DNA of 64,000 nt from MPNP01 sp965221445 (GCA_965221445.1 CBDCSF010000013.1:2852001-2916000); one strand, 5' to 3'. Counted from the first letter of the stretch, positions 37,033-46,565 are shown. Made by a program: numbers and translations. The notes: generated by a model not told the origin, from the letters alone.

Positions 37033-38674
37033 GTTGATTTATCTACCCCTTGGTGGTGCCGCCGAAATAGGAATGAACATGTATGTCTACGGGTATGGTC
37101 CCAAGGGCAAGGAGCGGTTCATTGTAGTGGATACTGGAGTGACATTCCCTGACATGGAAACAACTCCTGGGGTAAATCTGATAATGGCTGATTATACATG
37201 GTTAGTGGAGAGAAGTTCCCAAGTGGAAGCCATATTCCTGACTCATGGTCATTTGGATCATGTAGGAGCAATTTCGTTTATATCTCAGGATTTGGGAGTT
37301 CCCGTCTACGCAAGGGAATTTTCAAAGCGAATTGCATTGGATTGTGTCAGTGAATATGGAGGGGATAGAAAGCAATTTCATTCTGTTGATATCTTTCCCG
37401 AGAGAATCGCAGCAGGTCCATTTCAGGTATCCTTTGTTCCAATCTCCCATTCAACCCCGGAATCTTCCAGCCTGATTATTGATACACCTGCCGGGAGGAT
37501 TGTTCATACCGGAGATTTTAAGATTGATCCTGACCCTGTTATTGGCGAACCATTTGACGAGGAGGTATGGGGAGAAATTTCCGGTACAGAAAACTTGGCT
37601 TTAGTATGTGATTCAACCAACGCCTTCAATATTGGTGCCGGGAGGTCCGAGTCTGAACTTGGCCAAAATTTGGTAGACCTTATTCAGGACTGTGATGGCA
37701 TGGTTATTGCAACCACTTTTGCTTCTCATATTGCACGAATTTATCAGATTTCACTCGTAGCGGAACATTGCGGACGATATGTCATTCTTTTGGGAAGAGC
37801 AATGACCAGATTAGTTAATCATGCGCTTGAAGTCGGCATCCTGTCGGAATTACCGAATTTAATTCCGGTTCATGAAGCTGTAAATCTACCAAGAAACAGT
37901 TTGGTAATTTTGGCTACGGGCAGTCAGGGAGAACCGAGAGCTGCAACAGCCCAATTATCAAGGGGAGGTAAATTCAAAGGTATAAGAGTAAAAAGGGGCG
38001 ATACATTAATTTATTCCTCAAAAACCATACCTGGTAATGAAGTGGCTGTAAGCAAAATCCAAAACCGTTTCGTTGAATTGGGAGTAAATGTTATTGATGA
38101 TTCGTCGGGTCTTTATCATGTCTCAGGGCATCCCAACCAATCAGATCTGGAAAAACTCCATAAACTCGTGAATCCGAATCTTGTTATCCCCATGCATGGA
38201 GAATACAGGCATTTGCAAAAACACGCAGAGTTAGCCATGAATTCAGGGTACAATGCCTTGGTTGTGCCCAACGGATCAATGGTAGATATTACTCGTGAGG
38301 AAGTTCTGAGGGAGGAAAAAGAGCATATTGGTCGCCTATGTGTAGATGGAAAGTTATTGATTGGGAGTAGGGATATATCGATCAGGGATAGGCTGAAAAT
38401 CGCACAAAATGGTTTGGTTTCAATTTATCTCATTAGAAACTCAGACAAGATCACGAGGGAAGATATAATTATTCAGGCTGCTGGTTTGAGTGAAGAATTT
38501 TTTGCTGAGTACAAGGGGGAGCTGAAGACTAAAATTTTGGCTAAATTTTATGAAGGTTCAGAACGGTTGTATTCGCGTGAATCCAGTATCAAAGGAATGG
38601 TGGCTAAAGCTACCAAGAAATTCTGTATTGACAATTTTGGAAAAAGCCCAGTGATTCAGATCGCTGTCCGATAG
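37010..38674 (+). CDS. rnj: Ribonuclease J
   Basis: RNase J is a metallo-beta-lactamase / beta-CASP nuclease with endo- and 5'-exonuclease activity in rRNA maturation and mRNA decay. The 554-residue protein has the metal motif H-G-H-L-D-H-V-G-A, a second His in S-H-S-T-P-E-S-S, and the H-T-G-D-F-K-I-D motif. The beta-CASP portion includes T-G-S-Q-G-E-P and S-G-H-P-N-Q-S-D-L. Position after coaX at the end of the nuo operon is typical of Alphaproteobacteria. ATG at 37010 and at 37019 are both possible starts. Confidence 0.94.
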   Translation: MENMTNPRLIYLPLGGAAEIGMNMYVYGYGPKGKERFIVVDTGVTFPDMETTPGVNLIMADYTWLVERSSQVEAIFLTHGHLDHVGAISFISQDLGVPVYAREFSKRIALDCVSEYGGDRKQFHSVDIFPERIAAGPFQVSFVPISHSTPESSSLIIDTPAGRIVHTGDFKIDPDPVIGEPFDEEVWGEISGTENLALVCDSTNAFNIGAGRSESELGQNLVDLIQDCDGMVIATTFASHIARIYQISLVAEHCGRYVILLGRAMTRLVNHALEVGILSELPNLIPVHEAVNLPRNSLVILATGSQGEPRAATAQLSRGGKFKGIRVKRGDTLIYSSKTIPGNEVAVSKIQNRFVELGVNVIDDSSGLYHVSGHPNQSDLEKLHKLVNPNLVIPMHGEYRHLQKHAELAMNSGYNALVVPNGSMVDITREEVLREEKEHIGRLCVDGKLLIGSRDISIRDRLKIAQNGLVSIYLIRNSDKITREDIIIQAAGLSEEFFAEYKGELKTKILAKFYEGSERLYSRESSIKGMVAKATKKFCIDNFGKSPVIQIAVR

Positions 38675-38700
38675 GTCTGATTTGATATAACCCTGAATAG

Positions 38701-40461
38701 TCAATCAAATTCATAGAATACAAAAGAAGGTGTTCTTCCCTCAAACCCCCTGTTTTTAGCATTGTTTGAACTTCTTCTGGTTTTATTTGTATCTTTCTGA
38801 CCAGCATCCCGGGGCTGTCTCTTTGTATTCTGGTGATTTTCATCAACTGGAGTTTGCCCTTCGGCTTGGACAGGTAATTCATCCGACGTTATATCACCAG
38901 AAAAGTTATCTACACCATCATCAGTTTCATTAATTGCTGAAGATGAATCATGTTTTGATTTCCTTTTCGGTAAATCCTTCTTGCGATAGGACCATCTTCT
39001 CTTTACCGGTTTTTGAGGGCCTGATTCAGATTTTTCTTCAAGCCTTTCCATTGATTCCATATTATCGGGACTAACTTCTGAATGATGTGAGTGTTCATTT
39101 TTGGATCCAAGTTGATTCTTGGCATTACTTTCTCTTTCAGGACTTCGTTTTTTCTTTCTTTTTTGCTTGGGGTAAGATTTATTATCTTCAGAAGGTAAAA
39201 GCTGTGTTTCAAGTTCAGTTTCTATATCGTTGTCTGTCATTATCTTAGACTTTTCCCCTTTACTTTTTTGGACTTCGTCAATAGGAATAATTTTCAAATC
39301 CTGGGATCTTCCTTTAAGCATAATTTTATATTTATTCAAAGGTTGCGAAATTAGGCTTTCAATATTGTCGAGGGCAGGGAGCTCTTTCTTGCTACACAAG
39401 GTTACTGAGGTGCCCCTGTTTCCAGCCCGACCTGTTCTACCAATTCTATGAATGTAATCCTCTGGATTGGAAGGAACATCAAAATTTATGATATGGGACA
39501 CCAGAGGGATATCCAGTCCACGCGATGCAACATCTGAAGCTATAAGGAATTGTATTTCTCCATTTCGGAACTTGGTCAAAGCTTCAGTTCGTACTGTTTG
39601 TGTATGGTCTCCGTGAATCGATTCGCTTTTGTAATGGTGGACCTTCATTGAAGATTGTAAAATATCAACACTACTTTTTGTGTTACTGAAGATAATTGCG
39701 TTAGTTAGATCATCACCAAAACTTGAAATTATCTTCCTGAGAATAGTTCTCTTTTTCTTGAATAGGTCCCTTGTACCTCTAGGGTCTATCAGATAGACAA
39801 GCTGTTCAATATCATCCGATACCGAGGCTTGAGGGTTGACTTCAATTCGCAAGGGGAACGTCAGGAAATTGTCAGAAATCTTTTCAATTTCAGGATTCAT
39901 GGTAGCAGAGAAAAATAAAGTCTGGCGTTGGGGTGATGTTCTTGAACAGATCATTTCAACTTGGGGGATAAACCCCTCATCAAGCATTCTATCTGCTTCA
40001 TCTATTACCAAGAAATGTATTCCATGAAGCATTACATTCTGCCGCTCCAGATGATCATAAATTCTACCTGGTGTACCGATGATGATATCTACACCAGTAT
40101 TCAGGGATTTTTGTTGTTCTTGGTAGGAAGTACCTCCTATAATCAATGTACTGGATAGTTTGATGTCATTAGAGAGTTCATTGTAATTGTCATAAATCTG
40201 TGCGGCTAGCTCTCTTGTGGGTGTAAGAATCAAGCCTCTTGGCATTCTGGCTTTTGCCTTGCCCTCGGCAAGCTTCTTGATTAATGGAATTAGAAAAGCA
40301 GCTGTTTTACCGCTGCCCGTTTGAGCAATTCCCAAAATATCACTACCGTCGATGGCAGGTTCAATTGTTTGCGCTTGAATTTCGGTAGGTTTATCATAAC
40401 CTAGTTTTTCTATTGCATTTAACATTTTGGTATCTAGACCGAAATCCTTAAATGTTTTCAT
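38701..40461 (-). CDS. DEAD-box ATP-dependent RNA helicase, RhlE-like
   Basis: The enzyme unwinds RNA duplexes during ribosome assembly or mRNA decay. All core motifs are present: F-x-x-x-G Q-motif region at the N-terminus, A-Q-T-G-S-G-K-T (I), P-T-R-E-L-A (Ia), D-E-A-D (II), S-A-T (III), and H-R-I-G-R-T-G-R-A-G (VI). After the helicase core (~1-370) comes a long Lys/Arg- and Ser-rich, low-complexity tail to residue 586, which probably binds RNA and may be disordered. It converges with the RNase J gene with only 26 bp between them, which is suggestive of a shared RNA-decay context but not proof. Confidence 0.93.
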   Translation of the reverse strand: MKTFKDFGLDTKMLNAIEKLGYDKPTEIQAQTIEPAIDGSDILGIAQTGSGKTAAFLIPLIKKLAEGKAKARMPRGLILTPTRELAAQIYDNYNELSNDIKLSSTLIIGGTSYQEQQKSLNTGVDIIIGTPGRIYDHLERQNVMLHGIHFLVIDEADRMLDEGFIPQVEMICSRTSPQRQTLFFSATMNPEIEKISDNFLTFPLRIEVNPQASVSDDIEQLVYLIDPRGTRDLFKKKRTILRKIISSFGDDLTNAIIFSNTKSSVDILQSSMKVHHYKSESIHGDHTQTVRTEALTKFRNGEIQFLIASDVASRGLDIPLVSHIINFDVPSNPEDYIHRIGRTGRAGNRGTSVTLCSKKELPALDNIESLISQPLNKYKIMLKGRSQDLKIIPIDEVQKSKGEKSKIMTDNDIETELETQLLPSEDNKSYPKQKRKKKRSPERESNAKNQLGSKNEHSHHSEVSPDNMESMERLEEKSESGPQKPVKRRWSYRKKDLPKRKSKHDSSSAINETDDGVDNFSGDITSDELPVQAEGQTPVDENHQNTKRQPRDAGQKDTNKTRRSSNNAKNRGFEGRTPSFVFYEFD

Positions 40462-40586
40462 ATGCTTTCCCCTGTGTAGATTAGCTGTACCCTATAATTC
40501 GAATTTTTATGAAGATTAAAGGGAACTTGGGGTTGTGTTGGAAAAAAATTGATCATTAATTTGTTCTGTAAGGATAGGATTGGGAA

Positions 40587-41366
40587 ATGGACTTTGGAAT
40601 CGAAGGAAAATGGGCGATCGTATGCGCTTCAACTAAAGGGTTAGGATTTGGATGTGCACAAGCACTCGCTGAAGAAGGTGTAAACCTTGTAATTAATGGA
40701 CGAGGAAAAGAAAGCCTGGTTACCTCCGGGAATATGATCAGGACTAGATTTAAGGTTGATGTTGTTGAGATTCAAGGTGATGTCACGACTGAGGAGGGAA
40801 GAAACAAACTCTTTGAGGCTTGTCCCAATCCAGATATAGTCGTTAACAACGCAGCTGGTCCCAAGGCAGGAATGTGGACAGATTGGGAGAGAGAAGATTT
40901 TATTGCTGCCTTTGATAGTAATTTGCTAGCGCCAATAGAAATGATGAAAATTGCCCTCCCAAAAATGATAGATAAAGGGTGGGGAAGGGTTGTCAACATT
41001 ACTTCACAATCGGTAAAGGCACCGATACCTGTTTTGGGTTTATCCAATACTGCCAGGGCGGGGCTGACTGGATTTGTCGCGGGGACTTCAAGACAGGTAG
41101 CACAATACGGCGTAACCATAAATAATCTTTTACCAGGAATTCACGCGACGGACCGGTCTGCTTACCTGGATAATGAAACAGCCAAGGCATCTGGCATTAC
41201 TCGGGAAGCTGCTGAATCTGAGAGAAAGAAAACAATTCCATCTCGCCGTTATGGTCAAATAGAAGAATTTGGAGCAGCATGTGCATTTCTATGCTCTCAA
41301 CAGGCAAGTTTTATTGTAGGACAAAACCTGCTGATAGATGGTGGGGCTGTAAACGCAACTATTTAA
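40587..41366 (+). CDS. Short-chain dehydrogenase/reductase
   Basis: This is a 259-residue classical SDR. Instead of the usual T-G-x-x-x-G-I-G, the coenzyme motif reads C-A-S-T-K-G-L-G-F-G, which is common in one subgroup of 3-oxoacyl-ACP reductase-like proteins. N-N-A-A-G-P replaces N-N-A-G. Catalytic Ser is in I-T-S-Q-S-V, but the usual Y-x-x-x-K appears as N-T-A-R-A-G, so the Tyr and Lys are not present at that spot. The C-terminal motif I-D-G-G-A is intact. The unusual active site suggests altered or lost catalysis; the substrate is unknown. Confidence 0.82.
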   Translation: MDFGIEGKWAIVCASTKGLGFGCAQALAEEGVNLVINGRGKESLVTSGNMIRTRFKVDVVEIQGDVTTEEGRNKLFEACPNPDIVVNNAAGPKAGMWTDWEREDFIAAFDSNLLAPIEMMKIALPKMIDKGWGRVVNITSQSVKAPIPVLGLSNTARAGLTGFVAGTSRQVAQYGVTINNLLPGIHATDRSAYLDNETAKASGITREAAESERKKTIPSRRYGQIEEFGAACAFLCSQQASFIVGQNLLIDGGAVNATI

Positions 41367-41418
41367 TAAAGAAGAATATGGTAAATTCCTGACTTATTCC
41401 ATCGACAGGAGTTCATCA

Positions 41419-41526
41419 ATGATTCAAGGAGAAGGATTGCGTAATTCATGGCAGAAGGATTGTACTTGTTGCATGCCACCCATGCCCGAGAATAGTCAGA
41501 TTTTTTTCACAGAAAATTACTTTTGA
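41419..41526 (+). CDS. Possible 35-residue Cys/Met-rich small ORF
   Basis: In the 267-bp gap between the SDR and ABC ATPase genes, an ATG with a CAGGAG ribosome site 7 bp upstream opens a 35-codon frame. The peptide contains the cluster D-C-T-C-C-M-P-P-M-P. The Cys-x-Cys-Cys and Met-Pro-Pro-Met groups look like soft-metal ligands. No family is recognised, and without conservation data this is only a candidate. Confidence 0.35.
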   Translation: MIQGEGLRNSWQKDCTCCMPPMPENSQIFFTENYF

Positions 41527-41633
41527 ACTGAACATTAAATGCATTTTCATAAAAAATTGAAATTTGGGACTTGCTTAATTATCTAAATACCCATTAAATT
41601 AGTCGGGAATAAGATAGTTTTGAATTTTTAGAG

Positions 41634-42785
41634 ATGGTGGCCAAACTAGAACTTAAAGGAATCACTCGTATTCTTGGGGGTAAGCAGATATTGGATAATA
41701 TCTCGCTGTCTGTCAGGGCTGGTGAATTGACATGCCTGTTGGGTCCATCAGGCTGCGGCAAAACAACAACTTTAAGGATTGTTGCTGGAGTTGATCGCCA
41801 AGACACTGGAGAAGTCTTGATTGATGGCCAAGCTATTTCAAACCAGAAAGTTCATATCCCCCCTGAAAAAAGATCAGTCGGGCTTCTATTTCAGGATTTT
41901 GCTCTTTTTCCCCATCTTACGGTAGAGGAGAATGTTGCCTTTGGCCTTATCGGAAGAGGGTCAAACCGAAAGGAAAGGATTACCGAGCTATTGTATCGGG
42001 TTAATCTCGAACCCTTACGGAAAAAATATCCACATCATCTCTCTGGAGGAGAACAGCAAAGGGTTGCGCTAGCCAGGGCTCTAGCTCCCAAGCCCAGAAT
42101 AATGTTGTTGGATGAACCTTTTTCCAACCTGGATGACAGGTTAAGGGATTTTGTTCGAGAAGAGACCATCAACATTCTGATGGAAGAAAAGGTTGCAGTA
42201 TTATTGATTACCCATGAACCATCTGAAGCCATGCGTATGGCTGATGAAATCGTATTGATGAAAGAGGGTGGAATTGTCCAGACTGGTTCCCCTTATAATC
42301 TCTATAATTTTCCCAAAAACCGGGATGTGGCTTCTTTTTTCTCCGATTTGAACGTTATTCATGGGGTCGTAGAAAATTCAGAAATCAATACACCTTTCGG
42401 GAGATTTGCAACTCCTGATTTCAAGGATGGGGCAGATGTAGAGATTATAAGTCGCCCCCAACATATGAGAATTGATTTTGATAGGAAAGGAAGTGGGCCC
42501 TTACCAACAGCTGAAGATGGTGTACCCGTTTTGGCCACAGTTGAAAAGGCCCGCTATATGGGTAATACCAGTTTGGTAGAATTTCGGATGGAGTGTGACA
42601 AATCCCTGCTTAAAGCCTCTGTACCTTCTGTTTTTTTACCGAAACCAGGGTCACGAATGTGGTTAAGTCTGAAACGTAGCAAATGTTTTCTTTTTCCTTG
42701 TATTACCCAGACAAGACTGATTGATCCCTACAAGGAAAGTAAGGACCAGAACCTAAGCCAAGGTGATACTCAATCTGCCACCTGA
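41634..42785 (+). CDS. ABC transporter ATP-binding protein, FbpC/PotA-like
   Basis: This 383-residue importer-type ATPase has Walker A G-P-S-G-C-G-K-T-T, Q-loop F-Q-D-F-A-L-F-P-H, signature L-S-G-G-E-Q-Q-R-V-A-L, Walker B I-M-L-L-D-E-P-F, and switch His in I-T-H-E-P. A C-terminal TOBE-like domain (~245-360) is present. This architecture is typical of iron(III), spermidine/putrescine and molybdate importers. No permease or binding-protein gene is nearby, so it is an orphan ATPase and the substrate is unknown. Confidence 0.88.
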   Translation: MVAKLELKGITRILGGKQILDNISLSVRAGELTCLLGPSGCGKTTTLRIVAGVDRQDTGEVLIDGQAISNQKVHIPPEKRSVGLLFQDFALFPHLTVEENVAFGLIGRGSNRKERITELLYRVNLEPLRKKYPHHLSGGEQQRVALARALAPKPRIMLLDEPFSNLDDRLRDFVREETINILMEEKVAVLLITHEPSEAMRMADEIVLMKEGGIVQTGSPYNLYNFPKNRDVASFFSDLNVIHGVVENSEINTPFGRFATPDFKDGADVEIISRPQHMRIDFDRKGSGPLPTAEDGVPVLATVEKARYMGNTSLVEFRMECDKSLLKASVPSVFLPKPGSRMWLSLKRSKCFLFPCITQTRLIDPYKESKDQNLSQGDTQSAT

Positions 42786-42931
42786 ATTTACAAATTTGCG
42801 CAGTTTTTTGTATAGAGGAAAAGGTGAAGTTAGATAAAATGTGTCCTTTGATTTTCTTGAATAAGGGCAGGATTTAGTTTATATCTGATATACGTGGGTG
42901 ACAAAGCCCTAACTGAAACTGGAGTTGAGTA

Positions 42932-43117
42932 ATGTTGAACAATATTGGGATTCCTGGATTATTGTTGATCACAATAGTTGTATTGGTTCTTTTTGGTCGT
43001 GGTAAGATTGCCGGTCTTATGGGTGAAGTCGGTAAAGGATTTTCATCCTTTAAAAGAGGGCTAAAGGAAGGTCAGGACGAAATTACCTCCGAAGGCGAAA
43101 AAGAGAACAAATCGTAA
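42932..43117 (+). CDS. tatA: Sec-independent protein translocase TatA
   Basis: TatA forms the pore-like component that moves folded proteins across the inner membrane. The 61-residue protein has one N-terminal helix (~5-21), the F-G-R-G-K hinge, an amphipathic helix with F-S-S-F-K-R-G-L, and a charged tail. It is the first of three adjacent tat genes. Confidence 0.94.
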   Translation: MLNNIGIPGLLLITIVVLVLFGRGKIAGLMGEVGKGFSSFKRGLKEGQDEITSEGEKENKS

Positions 43118-43135
43118 ATTTTTGTAAAGACTATT

Positions 43136-43672
43136 GTGTTTGACTTAGGATGGGGTGAAATCCTACTAGTTGGAGTTGTAGCTTTAATCGTTGTAGGTCC
43201 CAAAGACCTGCCCGGAATGTTTAAATCCCTGGGTCAGGTCATGGGGCGAATGAGGGCGATGGCCCGTGAATTTCAGAGAGCAATGGACAGCGCAGCTAGT
43301 GAAACAGGGGTTAAAGACCTCTCAACCGGCATTAAAGCAGCCACGTCACCGAAGCAGTTGGGGTTGGACAAGTTCAATGAACTTGCAGACAGGGTGACCG
43401 ATGGATTGAATGTTCCAGATAATAAAATCATGTCCACAGCCCTGAATAAACCCCCTCCCAAAAAGAAACCTTCTAAAGAGAAGGGACAATCCAAGCCCGA
43501 TGCGAGTTTGAGCAAAGGAGTAGAAACAGAAAACTCGGATGATAATCGCATACCTTCAGGCACTTCCGAAAAAATCACTTCCGAAAATGAGTTGGAAGAG
43601 ATTGAGTTGGCAGCCGAGCAGAATGGGAGCGAAGCAAATAAAAATGAAAATCAAAACCTCTCGGTTCATTAA
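43136..43672 (+). CDS. tatB: Sec-independent protein translocase TatB
   Basis: TatB works with TatC in recognising twin-arginine signal peptides. The start is GTG at 43136. The N-terminus M-F-D-L-G-W-G-E-I-L-L-V is typical, with the G-P-K-D-L-P hinge and a long amphipathic helix. The ~100-residue C-terminal tail is polar, Lys- and Glu-rich and probably unstructured. Length 178 residues. Confidence 0.94.
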   Translation: MFDLGWGEILLVGVVALIVVGPKDLPGMFKSLGQVMGRMRAMAREFQRAMDSAASETGVKDLSTGIKAATSPKQLGLDKFNELADRVTDGLNVPDNKIMSTALNKPPPKKKPSKEKGQSKPDASLSKGVETENSDDNRIPSGTSEKITSENELEEIELAAEQNGSEANKNENQNLSVH

Positions 43673-43681
43673 GATTAGGTC

Positions 43682-44659
43682 ATGCCTGACCAGGAAGACA
43701 TCGAAAGTACCAAAGCCCCATTAATAGAGCATTTGGCTGAACTGAGGAAAAGGCTGATCCGCTGTGTTTTGGCCTTTTTGGTCTGCATGGTTGCCTGCTT
43801 TGCGGTTTGGGAACCTATTTTTAACTTTCTAACTGAACCTATCTGCAATGCGCTTCTATCAAGAGGACAACAATGCAATCTTATTCTCATCAAATTGCAG
43901 GAAGGTTTTTTTGTTGCAGTCAGGATTTCCTTTATGGGAGGGTTTATCCTTAGCTTTCCATATCTTGGCTTTCAGTTGTGGAGGTTTGTTGCACCAGGTC
44001 TTTACAAGAATGAGAAGAGTGCTTTCCTGCCGTTCATGATTGCCTCCCCTTTCATGTTCCTCCTCGGTGCTTCCTTTGCATTCTTTATTGTTATCCCACT
44101 GGCCTTTAATTTCTTCCTGAGTTTTCAACAGGAAAGTACCTTAGCAGAAACTCCACCAACCGAGATAGTTCTTTCAGAAGATCAAAATTCCAATCAGGAC
44201 CAGGCAATTCCGACTGAAGATCAAAGAGTTCAGGAAGTGGAGGCAGTAACTACAGACAATGCTTCCGATATTGATATTCTTGCCGATGGAAAAGAAATAA
44301 TTGCTGATGTAGGTGTTACTTTCCAGGGTTCCGTGGCTGAATATTTAAACCTGACCATTAAATTCATACTGGCATTTGGGTTGTGTTTTCAGCTACCGGT
44401 ATTATTAACCCTGATGGGTAAAGCTGGTTTGGTAACTGGCAAGGGTTTAGCCGGTTTTCGAAAATATGCTGTTGTTTGTATATTGGTTCTGGCAGCCGTT
44501 GTTACCCCACCCGATGTTATTACCCAGGTCATTTTATTTACAGCAGTGTATGGTCTTTATGAAATTTCAATCTGGTTGGTTAAAAGAGTAGAAAAGAAAA
44601 GGGATGAACAGTATGCCAAGGAGGGGATTCTTTTTGATGAGGAAGATGAAGAATCCTAA
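43682..44659 (+). CDS. tatC: Sec-independent protein translocase TatC with an acidic periplasmic insertion
   Basis: TatC is the six-helix receptor for twin-arginine signal peptides. The N-terminal H-L-x-E-L-R-x-R-L motif (17-25) and the conserved F-P-Y-L-x-F-Q-L-W-R-F-V-A-P-G-L segment are intact. The protein is 325 residues, against about 250 usually. The extra length is an acidic, low-complexity stretch at ~152-212 in the periplasmic loop between helices 3 and 4, rich in Glu, Asp and Gln. The helices on both sides are normal, so the protein is probably functional. Confidence 0.93.
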   Translation: MPDQEDIESTKAPLIEHLAELRKRLIRCVLAFLVCMVACFAVWEPIFNFLTEPICNALLSRGQQCNLILIKLQEGFFVAVRISFMGGFILSFPYLGFQLWRFVAPGLYKNEKSAFLPFMIASPFMFLLGASFAFFIVIPLAFNFFLSFQQESTLAETPPTEIVLSEDQNSNQDQAIPTEDQRVQEVEAVTTDNASDIDILADGKEIIADVGVTFQGSVAEYLNLTIKFILAFGLCFQLPVLLTLMGKAGLVTGKGLAGFRKYAVVCILVLAAVVTPPDVITQVILFTAVYGLYEISIWLVKRVEKKRDEQYAKEGILFDEEDEES

Positions 44660-44720
44660 ATGGGCGACGTTCAAGTTAATTTTTTATCTGGACGATTTGT
44701 TCTTGGAGAGAGCTTAACCG

Positions 44721-45578
44721 ATGACAGATAGAGAACTGATAGATCAAGTTACCAGAATTGCTAAAGTAGCAGAAAGGTTGTCCCCACCTCCTCCAAAGGA
44801 CCCGAATTTTACTCTGGCAGATGCTTTTGTTTGGAGAATAAATCCAGATATTCTTCACCCAGTTGAAAAGGTCAATCGGGTAGAGCTGGACCTGCTTTTG
44901 GGTATAGACAGAACCAAAGAAACCCTATTTCAAAATACCTTGAACTTTTCTCAAGGATATTCAGCAAATAATGCCCTTCTGTGGGGAGCGCGGGGTATGG
45001 GGAAGTCTTCATTGGTAAAGGCCATTCACTGGGAAATATCACGTTCAGTTAAGGATTTGAAGATTATTGAGATCCACCGGGAGGATTTACCTACGCTTGA
45101 CCGGCTTATGGATATATTACGGGAAGCAAAGGAAAAATTTATCCTTTTTTGTGATGACCTTTCGTTTTCCATGGAGGAGAACAATTACAAAACCCTGAAA
45201 GCTGCACTTGATGGTGGGGTAGAGGGTCGTCCCAAAAATGTAATATTTTATGTGACATCCAATCGAAGGCACTTGATGCCAAGGGATATGATCGAAAATG
45301 AAAGATCAACAGCCATTAATCCTTCTGAATCGGTTGATGAGAAAGTGTCCTTATCGGACAGGTTTGGTTTGTGGCTGGGATTTCACCCATGCACCCAGGA
45401 TTTGTATCTGGAAATAATAAACAAATATTGTTTCCACTATGGTCTGAATGCTACTGAAAGGATGTTGACAACCGATGCAATTGAGTGGCAACAGACCCGT
45501 GGTGCCAGGTCAGGAAGAGTTGCTTGGCAATATATTCTTTTTTTGGCAGGTAAGCTTAAGCGAAATATTGAATCCTGA
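44721..45578 (+). CDS. DUF815-family ATP-binding protein
   Basis: This 285-residue AAA-type P-loop protein has Walker A G-A-R-G-M-G-K-S-S (89-97) and Walker B-like F-I-L-F-C-D-D-L-S-F. It matches the DUF815 family found near tat/serS/surE genes in Alphaproteobacteria. Its biological role is not established. Here it lies directly after tatC on the same strand, while the rest of the usual neighbourhood lies on the opposite strand. Confidence 0.87.
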   Translation: MTDRELIDQVTRIAKVAERLSPPPPKDPNFTLADAFVWRINPDILHPVEKVNRVELDLLLGIDRTKETLFQNTLNFSQGYSANNALLWGARGMGKSSLVKAIHWEISRSVKDLKIIEIHREDLPTLDRLMDILREAKEKFILFCDDLSFSMEENNYKTLKAALDGGVEGRPKNVIFYVTSNRRHLMPRDMIENERSTAINPSESVDEKVSLSDRFGLWLGFHPCTQDLYLEIINKYCFHYGLNATERMLTTDAIEWQQTRGARSGRVAWQYILFLAGKLKRNIES

Positions 45579-45630
45579 CCCTTTCACCCGACAAAGCTTT
45601 AACAAATTAATGAATATTTCATGGATATAA

Positions 45631-45648
45631 AGTGGCTTCAAAGCTACT
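45631..45648. terminator. Weak stem-loop between DUF815 gene and convergent SDR gene
   Basis: AGTGGCT and AGCTACT flank a TCAA loop and can pair with one G-T wobble. It lies in the convergent gap and is followed by a T-rich run on the plus strand, so it may terminate DUF815 transcription. The stem is short, so confidence is low. Confidence 0.3.
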
Positions 45649-45729
45649 TACTCTAAATTTCTTTTATGTCATGCAGTACAACCCTTGGGTCGTGCTGCAT
45701 ACACCACCTCACGGGATTTAGTCTTAACT

Positions 45730-46476
45730 TCATCCCCTCCCTATAAATGGCATTTTAGTCGCCATTATGGTGAGAAACTGAATATTGGTACTAAGAGGGA
45801 ACTGTGCAATAAATGCTATGGCCTCACCACAATGCTCAACATCAAATACAGGTTCCGTACTTATTAGACCAGAGGCTTGTGGTACACCGACTTTAAATTT
45901 GGCGGCCATTTCTGTATCAGCATTTCCGATATCAATCTGGGAACAACAGATATCAAATTCCCGGCCGTCAAGTGAAATACTTTTGGTTAAACCGGTAATG
46001 GCATGCTTGGTGGCGGTGTACGCTACAGTTTTTGGTCTTGGAGCATGTGCTGATACAGATCCATTATTAATTATTCTTCCTCCCCTCGGCTCTTGCGATT
46101 TCATAATTGCAAAAGCGTGTTTGGAGCATAGGAAAGATCCAGTTAAATTTACCCTGACACAATTATTCCAATCCTCAAATGTTAATTCATCTATACCTAC
46201 TGCTGGAGTTCCGGTACCTGCATTATTGAACAAGAGGTCCAACCGACCAAAATGACTAACCAATTTTTCAAATAAGCGCTTTACCTGTTCCGGATCCGAA
46301 ACGTCAGTAGGAATACAAAGGGAATCGGTATTACTACAAAAAGATGCAGTTTCTTTCAACGGATCAGATCGCCTTCCAACCAAAACCAATTTGTAACCAA
46401 TTCCTGATAGGGAAATTGCTGCTGACCTTCCAATACCCGTTCCAGCACCAGTTACTAGGGCTACTTTATCCGTCAT
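45730..46476 (-). CDS. Short-chain dehydrogenase/reductase
   Basis: This 248-residue classical SDR has T-G-A-G-T-G-I-G (coenzyme site), N-N-A-G-T-G, the catalytic Ser in N-N-G-S-V-S, and Y-T-A-T-K-H (Tyr and Lys). I prefer the ATG at 46476, preceded by GGAGA, over one four codons upstream. The physiological substrate is unknown. It sits between the DUF815 gene and the LytM gene and does not belong to the usual tat/serS neighbourhood, so it may be an insertion. Confidence 0.87.
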   Translation of the reverse strand: MTDKVALVTGAGTGIGRSAAISLSGIGYKLVLVGRRSDPLKETASFCSNTDSLCIPTDVSDPEQVKRLFEKLVSHFGRLDLLFNNAGTGTPAVGIDELTFEDWNNCVRVNLTGSFLCSKHAFAIMKSQEPRGGRIINNGSVSAHAPRPKTVAYTATKHAITGLTKSISLDGREFDICCSQIDIGNADTEMAAKFKVGVPQASGLISTEPVFDVEHCGEAIAFIAQFPLSTNIQFLTIMATKMPFIGRG

Positions 46477-46565
46477 TGTATTCTCCATTGATTTGAAAAA
46501 TGATTAACCCAAAGATAAAATTGGGTAAAGATTAAGTCTTAAGTATCTGTGCCTTGGTTGAAGCC

